From assembly GCF_000237925.1 (NCBI RefSeq), contig NW_017385987.1, forward strand, positions 1,054,001 through 1,118,000: a stretch of 64,000 nt of DNA, read 5' to 3'. The DNA comes from Schistosoma mansoni. Taxonomy: Eukaryota > Platyhelminthes > Trematoda > Strigeidida > Schistosomatidae. Position 1 is the first letter of the stretch. Every line of letters starts with the position of its first letter. The notes under the pieces are model-generated. The model was not told the DNA's origin. It saw only the letters and a program-made list of their open reading frames with translations, and made no database searches. Shown in pieces: positions 50,901-59,708 of the stretch. Both the position numbers and the translations under genes were made by a program.

Positions 50901-51377
50901 CTTTAAGTTTACGAAAATACAGAAATTTTGCTACTTTTATTATTGTTTACTATCAGTTTACAACTGTCAGATTAAATTTAAATTTTGTTTGCGTAATCCA
51001 TATGTCAAATACAGAAGAATGGAATGCTTTCAGATAGGTCAATTGAACAGAACCGAAAAATAAATATCCTAAAGTCATCTAGTCGAGAATATTTAACTAT
51101 AATTACACAGTTATAAGAACGAATTCTTCATAGTATCAAGAACAACAGTACTACATAAACTCACCCGACGTGTCTGTTCTCTAATTTCAGGTGGAACATT
51201 CGATCGTCTTCCTCTTTTAGAAGAGGTATTGCTTTGCAAAACCAAATTAGATCCGGTTGTTTGTGTTTTTAATGTGTCGCAAGTAGATGTATTGTAAATA
51301 GGTAGTACACGTGCGTAATTTCCTCGTATTTCAGTCTGAGGAATCATGGCTATCATCATAATGTGAAGTCTACCCAT
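46944..51377 (-). CDS. HES-like bHLH transcriptional repressor (4 exons, about 470 aa)
   Basis: Spliced gene, exons 51377..51165, 50154..50059, 48687..48594 and 47953..46944. Donors are GTGAGT, GTAAGT, GTAAGT; acceptors end AG; phases 0, 0 and 1 agree. The basic region and helix 1 (exon 2: SMERKRRACISDKMNAL) and helix 2 (exon 3: HKVEKADILNL) match the Hairy/Enhancer-of-split pattern. Exon 4 is Ser/Thr/Asn/Gln-rich and ends MWRPYLD, a WRPW/WRPY-type Groucho co-repressor motif. Known of the family: nuclear DNA-binding repressors, often Notch targets. Oddities: the family's position-6 proline is Gln, RARIN is RACIS, no Orange domain is recognisable, and the WRPY is followed by two residues. E9 and R13, the E-box contacts, are kept. 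Hey or another bHLH class is less likely given the WRPY end. Seen: motifs and splice sites. Inferred: the assembled model and repressor role. Confidence 0.88.
48115..48325. repeat. Eroded palindromic family B copy in HES intron 3
   Basis: CATGGGACTCCTCAGTAG and the inverse TTACTCCTAAAGAGTCCCAT bracket decayed T-arm and A-box relics. Confidence 0.5.
48594..48687 (-). CDS. HES-like gene, exon 3 (loop and helix 2)
   Basis: Starts after acceptor TATTACAG with PHECHKVEKADIL. Compare the HES signature S-K-L-E-K-A-D-I-L. It ends ...IAKDEP plus one base at a GTAAGT donor (phase 1). The KVEKADIL block is the most diagnostic HES-family stretch in the window. Reading on past the donor meets TAG within two codons, so splicing is required. 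Confidence 0.88.
49015..49196. repeat. Eroded family B copy in HES intron 2
   Basis: ATTGGAAACC...GGATAGCAAG...GCATGGGAC, then ACTACTGAGGAATACC and TTTTCACTGGTTGTCTAACC in the inverse order. Confidence 0.4.
49735..49893 (-). repeat. Miniature palindromic family B copy in HES intron 2
   Basis: The left tail and arm (GTTTTTGTGAATATTATAGC...GAGATCATCAATCAC...CCATGG) are joined directly to GAGGAGTCCCACAATAGG and the right arm. The hammerhead lacks its first core bases, so it is inactive. Same type as 27146..27314. Confidence 0.8.
50059..50154 (-). CDS. HES-like gene, exon 2 (basic region and helix 1)
   Basis: 32 codons, phase 0 at both ends, acceptor TACTAACAG and donor GTAAGT. By the usual bHLH numbering the basic region reads K5, Q6, E9, R12, R13, C15, I16, S17. 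Retained E9 and R13 predict binding to CAnnTG-class E-boxes or related class C sites. Q6 replaces the proline that defines group E (HES) proteins. Helix 1 follows with L, M and I at the hydrophobic positions. Confidence 0.88.
50292..50403 (-). repeat. 5'-truncated family B copy in HES intron 1
   Basis: CTTGAAATCATGAGTC...ACCACC...CTGGAAGCACTGG through the hammerhead to GCGCATCCACGA, where it stops before the tRNA-like part. It holds the intact sense ribozyme annotated separately. Confidence 0.85.
50346..50391 (-). ncRNA. Hammerhead ribozyme (family B), sense within HES intron 1
   Basis: Minus-strand order: stem I GCACTG, core CTGAGGA, stem II GTCC/GGAC around a 7-nt loop, GAAA, short stem III, cleavage triplet ATC, stem I return CAGTGC. 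All catalytic positions are intact; position 7, which tolerates any base, is G instead of U. The predicted cut is between 50352 and 50351. It lies in a 5'-truncated family B copy (50292..50403), in the same orientation as the host gene and about 190 nt before exon 2. Confidence 0.72.
51165..51377 (-). CDS. HES-like gene, exon 1 (71 codons)
   Basis: Opens at the ATG at 51377, directly after an in-frame TGA, and ends at CGG before a GTGAGT donor (phase 0). It encodes a leader and a basic stretch (SKRGRRSNVPPEIREQTRR) leading into the bHLH. The start is uncertain. The first ATG has a poor -3 base (T), and a TATAAATT lies only 8 nt upstream. Met11 (ATG at 51347) has a better GCC context. If TATAAATT is a real TATA box, translation must begin at an internal Met. 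Confidence 0.75.
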
Positions 51378-51499
51378 TCATCTTAATTTATAGTCCTTTT
51401 GTTTGCGCATGCTAACTGGTAAGCCAATCATATTTATAATCGATGTCATGTGGTAGCAGTTAATTGTTGAATTATCGCATGGAATAGAAACTACCAATG

Positions 51500-51560
51500 A
51501 AAAAATTAACCGCGTGGTCTCCTACGCACGTGATCTCCAAGCTTAAAGCTGATTGGTTTG
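51500..51560 (-). promoter_or_regulatory. Putative HES-like promoter: class C and class B E-boxes plus CCAAT
   Basis: Upstream of the ATG lie CACGCG (read as CGCGTG on +, 51511-51516), palindromic CACGTG (51527-51532) and an inverted CCAATCAG (about 51549-51556). CACGTG and CACGCG are the class B and class C sites that HES repressors bind, and several HES genes repress themselves. Autoregulation here is inference. No clear TATA box lies at a suitable distance for the first ATG. Confidence 0.4.
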
Positions 51561-52044
51561 TTGTTGGCCAATTATTTGCCAGTACAGTAGGGGTGACACA
51601 CGGATAAATTCTCGTCATGCGTAAGCTAAAATTTGAAATAACAGGTTACTAGGTCTATCAGCAAAACGAGACATTATATTTTAATATACATGCTGCAAAT
51701 AAATGTTGAGTGTCAAAGTACAGAATAAAACCTTATTTAGACTAGAAAAAATAATACAAGGAGATGTACAATCATCATCTTTGTTACAGTTACGTAACTT
51801 GTACCGATCAGTAAAAAGAAATTATCTCTAAATAAAGACAATTTCCAACCTGTATCAAACACAATTTTATAAGATGAAAATTACACCAAATTCAAGTTTA
51901 TTCACTTGATAAAATAATCTCGACTGGTAGTCATTTCTTTCTATTCGTAAGCAGATATTGATTTAAAAATAGACATCGTCAAAAACTGTCATCAAATAAA
52001 GAATCCTATCAGATTTTGCAGTGAAATATGTTTTTAAAATACTA

Positions 52045-52540
52045 GATTTACTTAGTATTGTTTGTTTGAATTTTTCCATTGATTTTTAGTACTGCAACTG
52101 GTCAGTCTCTTATTGGCATATGTGCTTAATATGCCTAATGCCTCTATATAGCCTTAATTCACAAGTATTATAAGCGAAGATGGATAAAGGCTAGCAGTGG
52201 AATCCAGGACGCGTGTTTCGTCCTATTTGGGACTCGTCAGCTGGATGTACCTGCATCTCAGGATTGATGTTCACTTTGCTACTCGAACTCAGTACCCTCG
52301 CTTCAAACACCATCGCGTTATCCACTCGGCCACTGAGTCCTGATAGCCACTCGCTTGTGTGATGGGGTGAAGTCTAAATGCATTTAGTATTATTTGTTTG
52401 AATCTTCCCATTGATGTTTAGTACTGCAACTGGTCCCAGAGTGAAAACTCTAAGATGCAGATACATCCAGCCGACGAGTCCCAAAAAGGACGAAACGCAC
52501 TTCCTGGATTCCACTGCTAGCTACTACCCATCTTTGCTTA
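52045..52540. repeat. Family A array: full minus unit plus inverted partial unit
   Basis: ACTTAGTATTG...; CCTCTATATAGCC; hammerhead 52202..52246; B and A boxes; GGTGAAGTCTAAATGC; a second TTGATGTTTAGTACTGC; then a switch at about 52435 to plus orientation with a mutated hammerhead and CATCTTTGCTT. Confidence 0.88.
52202..52246 (-). ncRNA. Hammerhead ribozyme (family A)
   Basis: Minus strand: ATCCAG, CTGACGA, GTCC...GGAC, GAAA, ACACGCGTC, CTGGAT. All core residues are present and stem III is slightly changed. The partner copy on the plus strand (about 52464-52508) has CCGACGA and should be inactive. Confidence 0.78.
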
Positions 52541-54059
52541 AAATACTAGATGTTTAAAATTAATACTATCATTTAAATAGCATAACATTTATAACTGAGA
52601 CTATAATTTTATTAAGAAAATAATAGTCTAGAATTTATTGTCATTGTAAAACAAACTACAGAATATAATCTTGATAAATGGTCTGTACACAATGAAATTA
52701 ATAAATATGAAAGTAGGGTGGGGGGGTGGTTGGACACATGAACAATCCTTACAAATACCTACTCATCATGAAACAACAAAGGTATCATCACACAACGACA
52801 AACTATTGGATAAAATCATGTGATTTTTTTCTTTATTAAATTGACATCTATTTTATTAAAATGAAAAAAAAACACTTTCCTCATTGAAACTGAATAGTAA
52901 TTAATATATTTCTTTTATATGCAGGTGTAAAATTTTAGGGTTTTTTTGTAAAAAAATATTTTTTTTTAATAGACAAATATGGATACAAATAAAAATTTAA
53001 ACAAAGTTAATTTTGAAGTTTGAATGATTAAATTTCATTATGGTCAGTGGCTTTAATGTCCATCTTCACATTAATAATTGATTTAGATAAAATTGAATGA
53101 TTAACCCATAAACTTTGATTCTTTGTCATATAAATATATCAACTTAAAATGTAAAATGTTGAATATTTATAAATATATATATTGATTTCTCCATTGTAGA
53201 CAAGAATGAAATTATATATACATGTATTGGAACCAAGTTAATAATGTTAAGGTTTTATTTAGGATGTCAGTCCAAAATATCAAAACTTAATAATCAGCTT
53301 ATAAACCTCCGTTGACTAAAATGATTAAGATATGAGTTATAAATGTAAGTTATATGGAACGCAGAAGTAGGCAAATAATATCATTGTATGAATTTATGAA
53401 TAACCAAGACAATACGCTTAAAGTTCCTAGTTAACTTCGGTTTATTGATGATTATCTATCATTGGCATTATGGATAAACGTAAAGAGAGAAATCGATCGA
53501 GTTAGCACGGTCGTGTACATTTCCTGATTTTCTTTGATTCTTTATTCTTAATCTTATTTCATTCCTTATATTCTCTAGTTCTATTCGTTCCTTGCTACTT
53601 ATATTTCTCATTTTAACTTTCTACAACGATTAATAACATTCCCCATTTATTAATCGTCATTTTGTTATTTCGTTCTGTGACTGCGTGGTGGTGTGAATTG
53701 TCTCAACTTCGACCAACGTACACTCATACATCTATTTTTGTGTCTATCATTCCTAGTTCACTTATGCTGTAACAATTTATTAGGTACTTAAAGATGTCGG
53801 CAAGAAACCTTAGAACTAGATTTATCGCTGGTTAACACTCTCACAAACAAGTTGTGCCTAAAATATTGAGTCAGCTGATGTTCGCTGATGGATACGAACT
53901 TTTACCACTCCGTTTCACACCGAAACATTAAGGATGAGTTGTTCGGGCAGCAACTGACCTCCCATAGAACTGATATACTCCTATATTTTTGATCGAATTC
54001 TATTGATCAAGTTATCGTATGACCACTAGTCAAAAAGATTGAAACTAAGTCTTTAAGCA
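52541..54059. other. AT-rich intergenic with a GC-richer patch
   Basis: 53650-53990 is less AT-rich and may be an old transposon piece. No ORF or terminal repeat seen. Confidence 0.4.
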
Positions 54060-54250
54060 TAAATCAGTATGAAACATAGACCCAGAGTTTCCTTTCGACT
54101 AACTTCAACCACCTAGCATCCATAGTGTATAGAATAATTCAAACCAGTCGAAACATTTCGAAATGATCGATAAAATTCGATCAGTAAAAAAGGACTAGAC
54201 AGACATGACATTTATCTATACTCAATGATTAATTAATTGTAAATTGTAAC
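54060..54250 (+). repeat. Family C copy
   Basis: ACCCAGAGTTTCC, CAACCACC, AAAATTCGATCAG, GGACTAGACAGACATGACAT and ATTAATTAATTGTAA follow the order of the 6.8-kb copy. Confidence 0.5.
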
Positions 54251-55984
54251 AATAATTAAGTATTCATTGAATAAAAATGCAATGAATAAAGTAATCGGTT
54301 AATTTCCAATGTAAACTCAGGTTGATTTATTTCTTCAATATTTATCATTTGTTTCCAAATTATGCTACATTTTATTTTATAAAGGTTTATAGTTACTCGA
54401 ATACCACTAACTAAAATGCACAATATGAATAGAATACTAAAAATCGGTCATCTCTGATCTAAAAATAAAGTTAACAAGAAACAAAAACACTTAATCGTCC
54501 ATATTACTATCACATTATTATTATTATTGTTATAATAAGTGGTTTCTCATTATGTCAAATAAAAAGATTTCAGTGAATTACTCTTGTTTTAATTTGTAAC
54601 AAATAAAAAGTATACACAGTTCATATTTTATACTTTGGTTAGCTCTAAATAGATTGTAGAAAAAAATTGGCATTATAATACTGATGATGTAGATAATCAT
54701 GACTATTATAATTATATTGAATGATTTAAACTGTTGTAAATGATTTGTTTAACATGATCAATGATAGCCAAATCAATTGAACCATGAGTATTTTTTTAGA
54801 ACGAAAAATACCCCTAACATTTTAAACATTTCTCCCTGACACATTGTTACACATACGAAATGATATACATGAGTGACTTTTTGTGAGATTTCATATTGTT
54901 CAAAATTAATCCCTATTACAACATGACGTACACTAAAGAACCATTGAAAATTGTGGTGTTCTGTTCTTCTGAGTTGAGGCATTTCAATGATGTACATCTA
55001 CATGAACAAACTCAAGACATTAATCATAAAGTGATCGTTACTATTTTTATACATAGAGCTAATATTTATTGATTTATCATTTTCTACAATCCACTACCCC
55101 TATAGATGAAAACACTTTGGAATCTTCATAAAATTTTCACAAATTCACTGAGGTATCAGTTGTATACTTGCTGATGGATGTAATTATGATACTGATTTAA
55201 AGAAATTCCAGTCAGAGTCACTGTTTAATATAGTCAAATAATATGAAGAGGCAAGAACTAAAAAAAAACAATATCAGACGGGAATATCTCAGTAACATTA
55301 ACCAACTAAAGCTGAATGAGTGAATCATTCAATTCCCAAACAATAACTAAGTGACAAGTTTAGAAGAGTTCTACTTACACAATTATCTAGAGAATATATG
55401 TCTGCACTCATGAAAAAGATGAAACAGCCTTCAGTGCTTCTTTGATTTTAGTGATTACTCCCGCTTCGGATATAAGTAATATATTACGGGACAGTTTAAT
55501 CTTTATTTGTTCTCAAGCTAAAAACTAGACATTTCAGAATAAGTTTATCCAAACGAAATTTGGTTATCAGGGGAAACTCTTGATAAAATAGATTCTAACA
55601 ATGGTTACCAAGATAAATAATGACATTTTGATGATGATAAAATCAACTTGATGAGTTACACTGAAGAAATTTGAAATCTTTTTGACATCCGGTCTACATA
55701 AAAATAAATATTGTTGAGATCGATCTTAAAATTGTAAAACATGTTTAGCGCTTATTATTAACTTTGTTTCTAAAGCATAAATGTTTTATGAAATCAAATA
55801 TCAATCAATAATAACGATTATAATCTAAGGGTTTTTAATTATCAGGTAAATTTACAAGGATCTTTTCACTAGACAAAGTAATCAAATTGTCATATTTTTG
55901 AATGATGGTTCGAATGTTAAGGACAAGTCTATTTAGCTAACATGTACATATTTTTTTCTATGTGGTTTTATCCACCGATTTACG

Positions 55985-56250
55985 TGAGTTGGAGTACCAC
56001 AACCGTTCCATTCTAGTGTGAAGCTCAAATGTAGTACTCAGCTAAAGCATCATTGGAGTTGGAACCCAGGATCTTTAAGTCATGCGATAAGCGTATTCAT
56101 TTAGTCCACTGCGACGGTATTTAGTTATCCGCATTTCAAAAATGAGTGAATTCACACTCTAGCGCAACGATCACTTAATGTCATAAATGAAGACTTTCTT
56201 AACTTCGGGGTATCCGAACTCTTCAGTAGTACACAATTACCAGCACATCA
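55985..56250. repeat. Very old tRNA-derived repeat (possibly family B)
   Basis: GGAGTTGGAACCCAGGATC (inverse T-arm), AGTCCACTGCGACGG (inverse A box) and GAACTCTTCAGTAGTACAC keep the family B order but are heavily diverged. Confidence 0.35.
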
Positions 56251-56510
56251 GAGATCGAAAATGTTGCTATTTATTTGGGTTGTTTGTATTGATCAGTTAT
56301 GTATGAAAGTAGTTCTCATCACGAAGTGATATCAACTAGAAAATTAATAAACATTATTGGGCATTAGACAGCTGTTTTATCCAAGTTTGCGACCCCATCA
56401 AAACATCTACCCATCAATTAAAAAAATTCAGATCGCCTTTTTAACAATTCTTTTGTTGATATCAGTTCATAAAAAGAATTATCTTCTCACGTTCAATAAT
56501 TAAAATAGTT

Positions 56511-57167
56511 GACAGCTTCACTTATCTTGGGAGTCTCATCAGCCGTCGTGGTCTGGTGTGTGACGAAATCTCAGCACGGATACAGAAGGCTCGTCTAGCT
56601 TTCGCCAACTTGTGTCATTTATGGCGTAGGCGAGATATCCGTCTATCAACCAAAGGACGGGTTTACTGTGCAGCAGTTCGTTTTGTCCTACTTTATGGCA
56701 GTGAAACATGGCCGATAAGAGTAGAGGATATTCGTAGGCTACTAGTATTCGATCATAGATGTCTTCGAAGCATTGCTCGTATATCCTGGGACCACCGGGT
56801 AAGTAATGCAGATGTTAGGAAACGGGTACTAGGTAAGGATGGCAAATCGATTGATGAAGTGGTGAAACTTCATCAGTTGAGATGGCTGGGACATGTGTTA
56901 CGTATGCCCAACCACCGACTGCCCCGACGTGCAATGCTTTATGGTGTAAGAGCAGGTTGGAAGAAAGCTAGGGGCGGCCAGACCAAAACATGGCATAAAT
57001 CCATGAAGTCGCTGACAAGTGGACTGGGCCGTGTTGGTAGATGTAGACTACCTGGTTGGGATTCGCGAGATGATAGCAATCGATGGTTAGAGACCTTGAA
57101 TGACATGGCTCAAAATCGTTTGCAATGGCGAAGGTGCATCCACTCTCCGTGTTCTACCAAATTATAA
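56511..57167 (+). pseudogene. Non-LTR reverse transcriptase C-terminal fragment
   Basis: The frame is open from the insertion edge (DSFTYLGSLISRRG) to a TAA at 57165, about 218 residues with no internal stop. Motifs are FTYLGS, ARIQKARLAFANL, LLYGSETWPIR, DHRCLRSIARISW and LRWLGHVLRMPNHRLPRR, the thumb and C-terminal region of CR1/RTE-like enzymes. The RT active site and endonuclease are absent because of 5' truncation, so it cannot mobilise itself. The intact frame suggests a fairly recent insertion. The clade is not settled from this part alone. Confidence 0.85.
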
Positions 57168-57400
57168 TCTTCTGGACTCTTCATATCTCTATCTTTTTTC
57201 TCTTTCCAAATTTATTTCACTGGATTATACTCCTTGAATAACATCTTCAAACCCTAATCTTTCACATTAATGCTTATACTCTTACTACTTCTACCACTAT
57301 GGGATTTGAATCGACAACTGCATTTCCGTGCTAATGTGGTATGGCAACTCGAGCTGAAGTGAGTACGTACAAAGTTCTACGTTGTAACTGACTGACTGAC
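56511..57400 (+). mobile_element. 5'-truncated non-LTR retrotransposon with 71-bp target-site duplication
   Basis: 890-bp insertion ending in a (GACT)n tail. Flanks 56440-56510 and 57401-57471 match over 71 bp with two C/T differences. The body differs from the TAAG-tailed RTE copies elsewhere in the window. Confidence 0.88.
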
Positions 57401-57471
57401 TTTAACAATTCTTTTGTTGATATCAGTTCATAAAAAGAATTATTTTCTCACGTTTAATAATTAAAATAGTT

Positions 57472-59323
57472 TTTTTCGAAAAATAATCTAAATTAATTTA
57501 TTTCTTAATGTTGAATTTAGTTGTTAGAATATTCATTTTCCAATCACTGGGGAAAGATAAAAAAGAACTGGCAAACTGCTATAATAACAGTTGAAGTAAA
57601 CGTAGAAAAAAGGCTTATGCGTTGTTCAACCCAACAATTTTTTGAGTACTTGTTGAATTGCTCTTTTTTTACCAAAACTAATTTAAAAATCGCAACTGTT
57701 ATTTTAATTTTGTTTAAAAAACACCTTGGTAACAATTTTAATACTTTAGAAATAAAACAACTCTTCTCGTTTTTCCTAAATGTTTTTTTGTTGCCGTGAT
57801 GATTTTACGCTGAGCGGTGATGGATTAAGGATTTTAAATTGTGAAAATTAGTTAATTTTTGTTTGGTGTATAAATATGTATTATATGTTTGTGTGTCACT
57901 GTAACACAGATTACTAAATCTGTTTACTATGCAAACTAATATGCTTTCATGAGGACAATCACCTTACAGAAGATTAAACTCTAGATATTTAAGTCTCCAG
58001 TTAAGTACGATACAATTCAGTTACTGGAACGAATGCTAATAGTTCATGTTTCCTAAATATAGTCAGTGTTTTTTATATGATGAGTTTCATATTCAATGTA
58101 AAATGTACGCAACTGTTTCACCTCATATATAACTGATTTCACAGACTATGATTTCCAACTAGATCTCCAATAAACCTGTCCAAAATTAATTCACTAATGA
58201 GAATAGTACTATTGCTAAGTTATACGTACTCAGATATGACAACCCACTAATTGGGAACATAGTTTGTTTTCCTTACGAAATTTAAAAAAATGTTTAAATT
58301 CGAAGATAATTAACAGTAACCCACGATTTCATAATATAATCTTAAGAAGCTAATCAGTCGAATAATAATAAATTATGTTTTGTAGTGTAGATAAATATTC
58401 TTCAATTGAATGTCTGAATACTAAAACCGAGATAGTTTTTGCTATGAACTCATGACCCATGTTTGCTTCTATGTTACTATGTTGTTAGTAGAGATTTTCA
58501 AGTGTTTCACATGCTTTTTGATGTGTTAATACCAAATAGTAACTAGTCGATAAACTAATAAATTGTCCAAACTAGAATTGAAGATTCAATTACAAAACAT
58601 TTCCATCTATAATGCTTACTAACACAATGTTAATTTTAATTGCGTGAACGGTTTAAAAGTTTTTTGACAATTAATAATATAAGACAAAACGATGTCTTTA
58701 AAGTGTTGAGCCAAGGATGCTGTCTAATCGCATGACAACTGTTGCATAAATTACAAATTACACATAAAATTACGTAATATGCGACTAATAATAATAATGA
58801 AGATTATGACCAAGGTTAAAATTATGTTAAGTTATTCACCTGTGCGAAGACACCCAGTAGGACACGGAACAACACGAGCCTTTGCATGTCAACTAAATAC
58901 TACTTCAACATCATTGTGTAAAACAGTAAGATAGGAACTGTATCATCACATCACAATGACTAACTTAATGTTAACTTTTTAAAATAGAGAAAAATTAATT
59001 CAATGCAGAAAGAAGACGAGAATCTAAGGGAATTTAAAAGAAACCTGTTGTTGAGTTCATGATAGGATATAATTGATGGAAATATAGATAACATAGTTAA
59101 GAAAATAAAGTGTTCATAAAAATATTAAATGTTGAAGTTTATATGTGCATTGAAAATATACAAAAAGATTAATTTACGCAGCTATGAGTAAGTTCACACT
59201 AACTTTAAGCGATTTCATAAGCATATCGTTTCCCAAGAATAAGAAATACTGTACCATAATTTATTATTCACAGTAAAGAAACTCGTATGAATCAATATTT
59301 TTAAAGAAACGTTTTAGCTAGTA
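57472..59323. other. AT-rich intergenic, nothing recognised
   Basis: The 92-residue frame at 57521-57799 has no domain and low-complexity composition. Confidence 0.5.
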
Positions 59324-59708
59324 GACAAAGATGGATAGTGGTTAGCAGTGGAATCCGGGACGCGCGTTTCGTCCTATTTGGGACTCGTGAGCTGGATGTA
59401 CCTGCATCTCAGAGTTGATGTTCACTCTGAGTGGATAACGCGATGCCGTCTTAAGCCAACAGTATTGGGTTCGAGTCCCAGAGAGAACATCAACTCTGAG
59501 ATGCAGGTACATCCAGCTGACGAGTCCTAAATAGGACGAAATGCGCGTCCTGGATTCCACTGCTAGCCACTATCCATCTTTGCTTACAGTGCTTGTGAAT
59601 TAGGAGTATATCGAGGCAATACGCACAGCATCCGCATATGCCAATTAGAGAGTGACCAGTCGCAGTCCTAAAAATTAATGGGAAAATTCAAACAAACAAT
59701 ACTAAGTT
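59324..59708. repeat. Family A palindrome with two convergent-arm hammerheads
   Basis: Left arm (GATGGATAGTGGTTAGCAG...GTTGATGTTCACTCTGAG, minus) and right arm (AGAACATCAACTCTGAG...CTAGCCACTATCCATC, plus) are about 100-bp inverse copies around a short tRNA-like core (GAGTGGATAACGCG; GGGTTCGAGTCCC). Further plus-orientation sequence runs to AATACTAAG. Confidence 0.9.
59511..59555 (+). ncRNA. Hammerhead ribozyme (family A), right arm of inverted pair
   Basis: ATCCAG, CTGACGA, GTCC...GGAC, GAAA, TGCGCGTC, CTGGAT on the plus strand, with cleavage after 59549. The core is intact; stem III is weakened by C to T. The opposite arm (about 59350-59394, minus) has CTCACGA in place of CTGACGA and should be dead. 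Confidence 0.75.
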
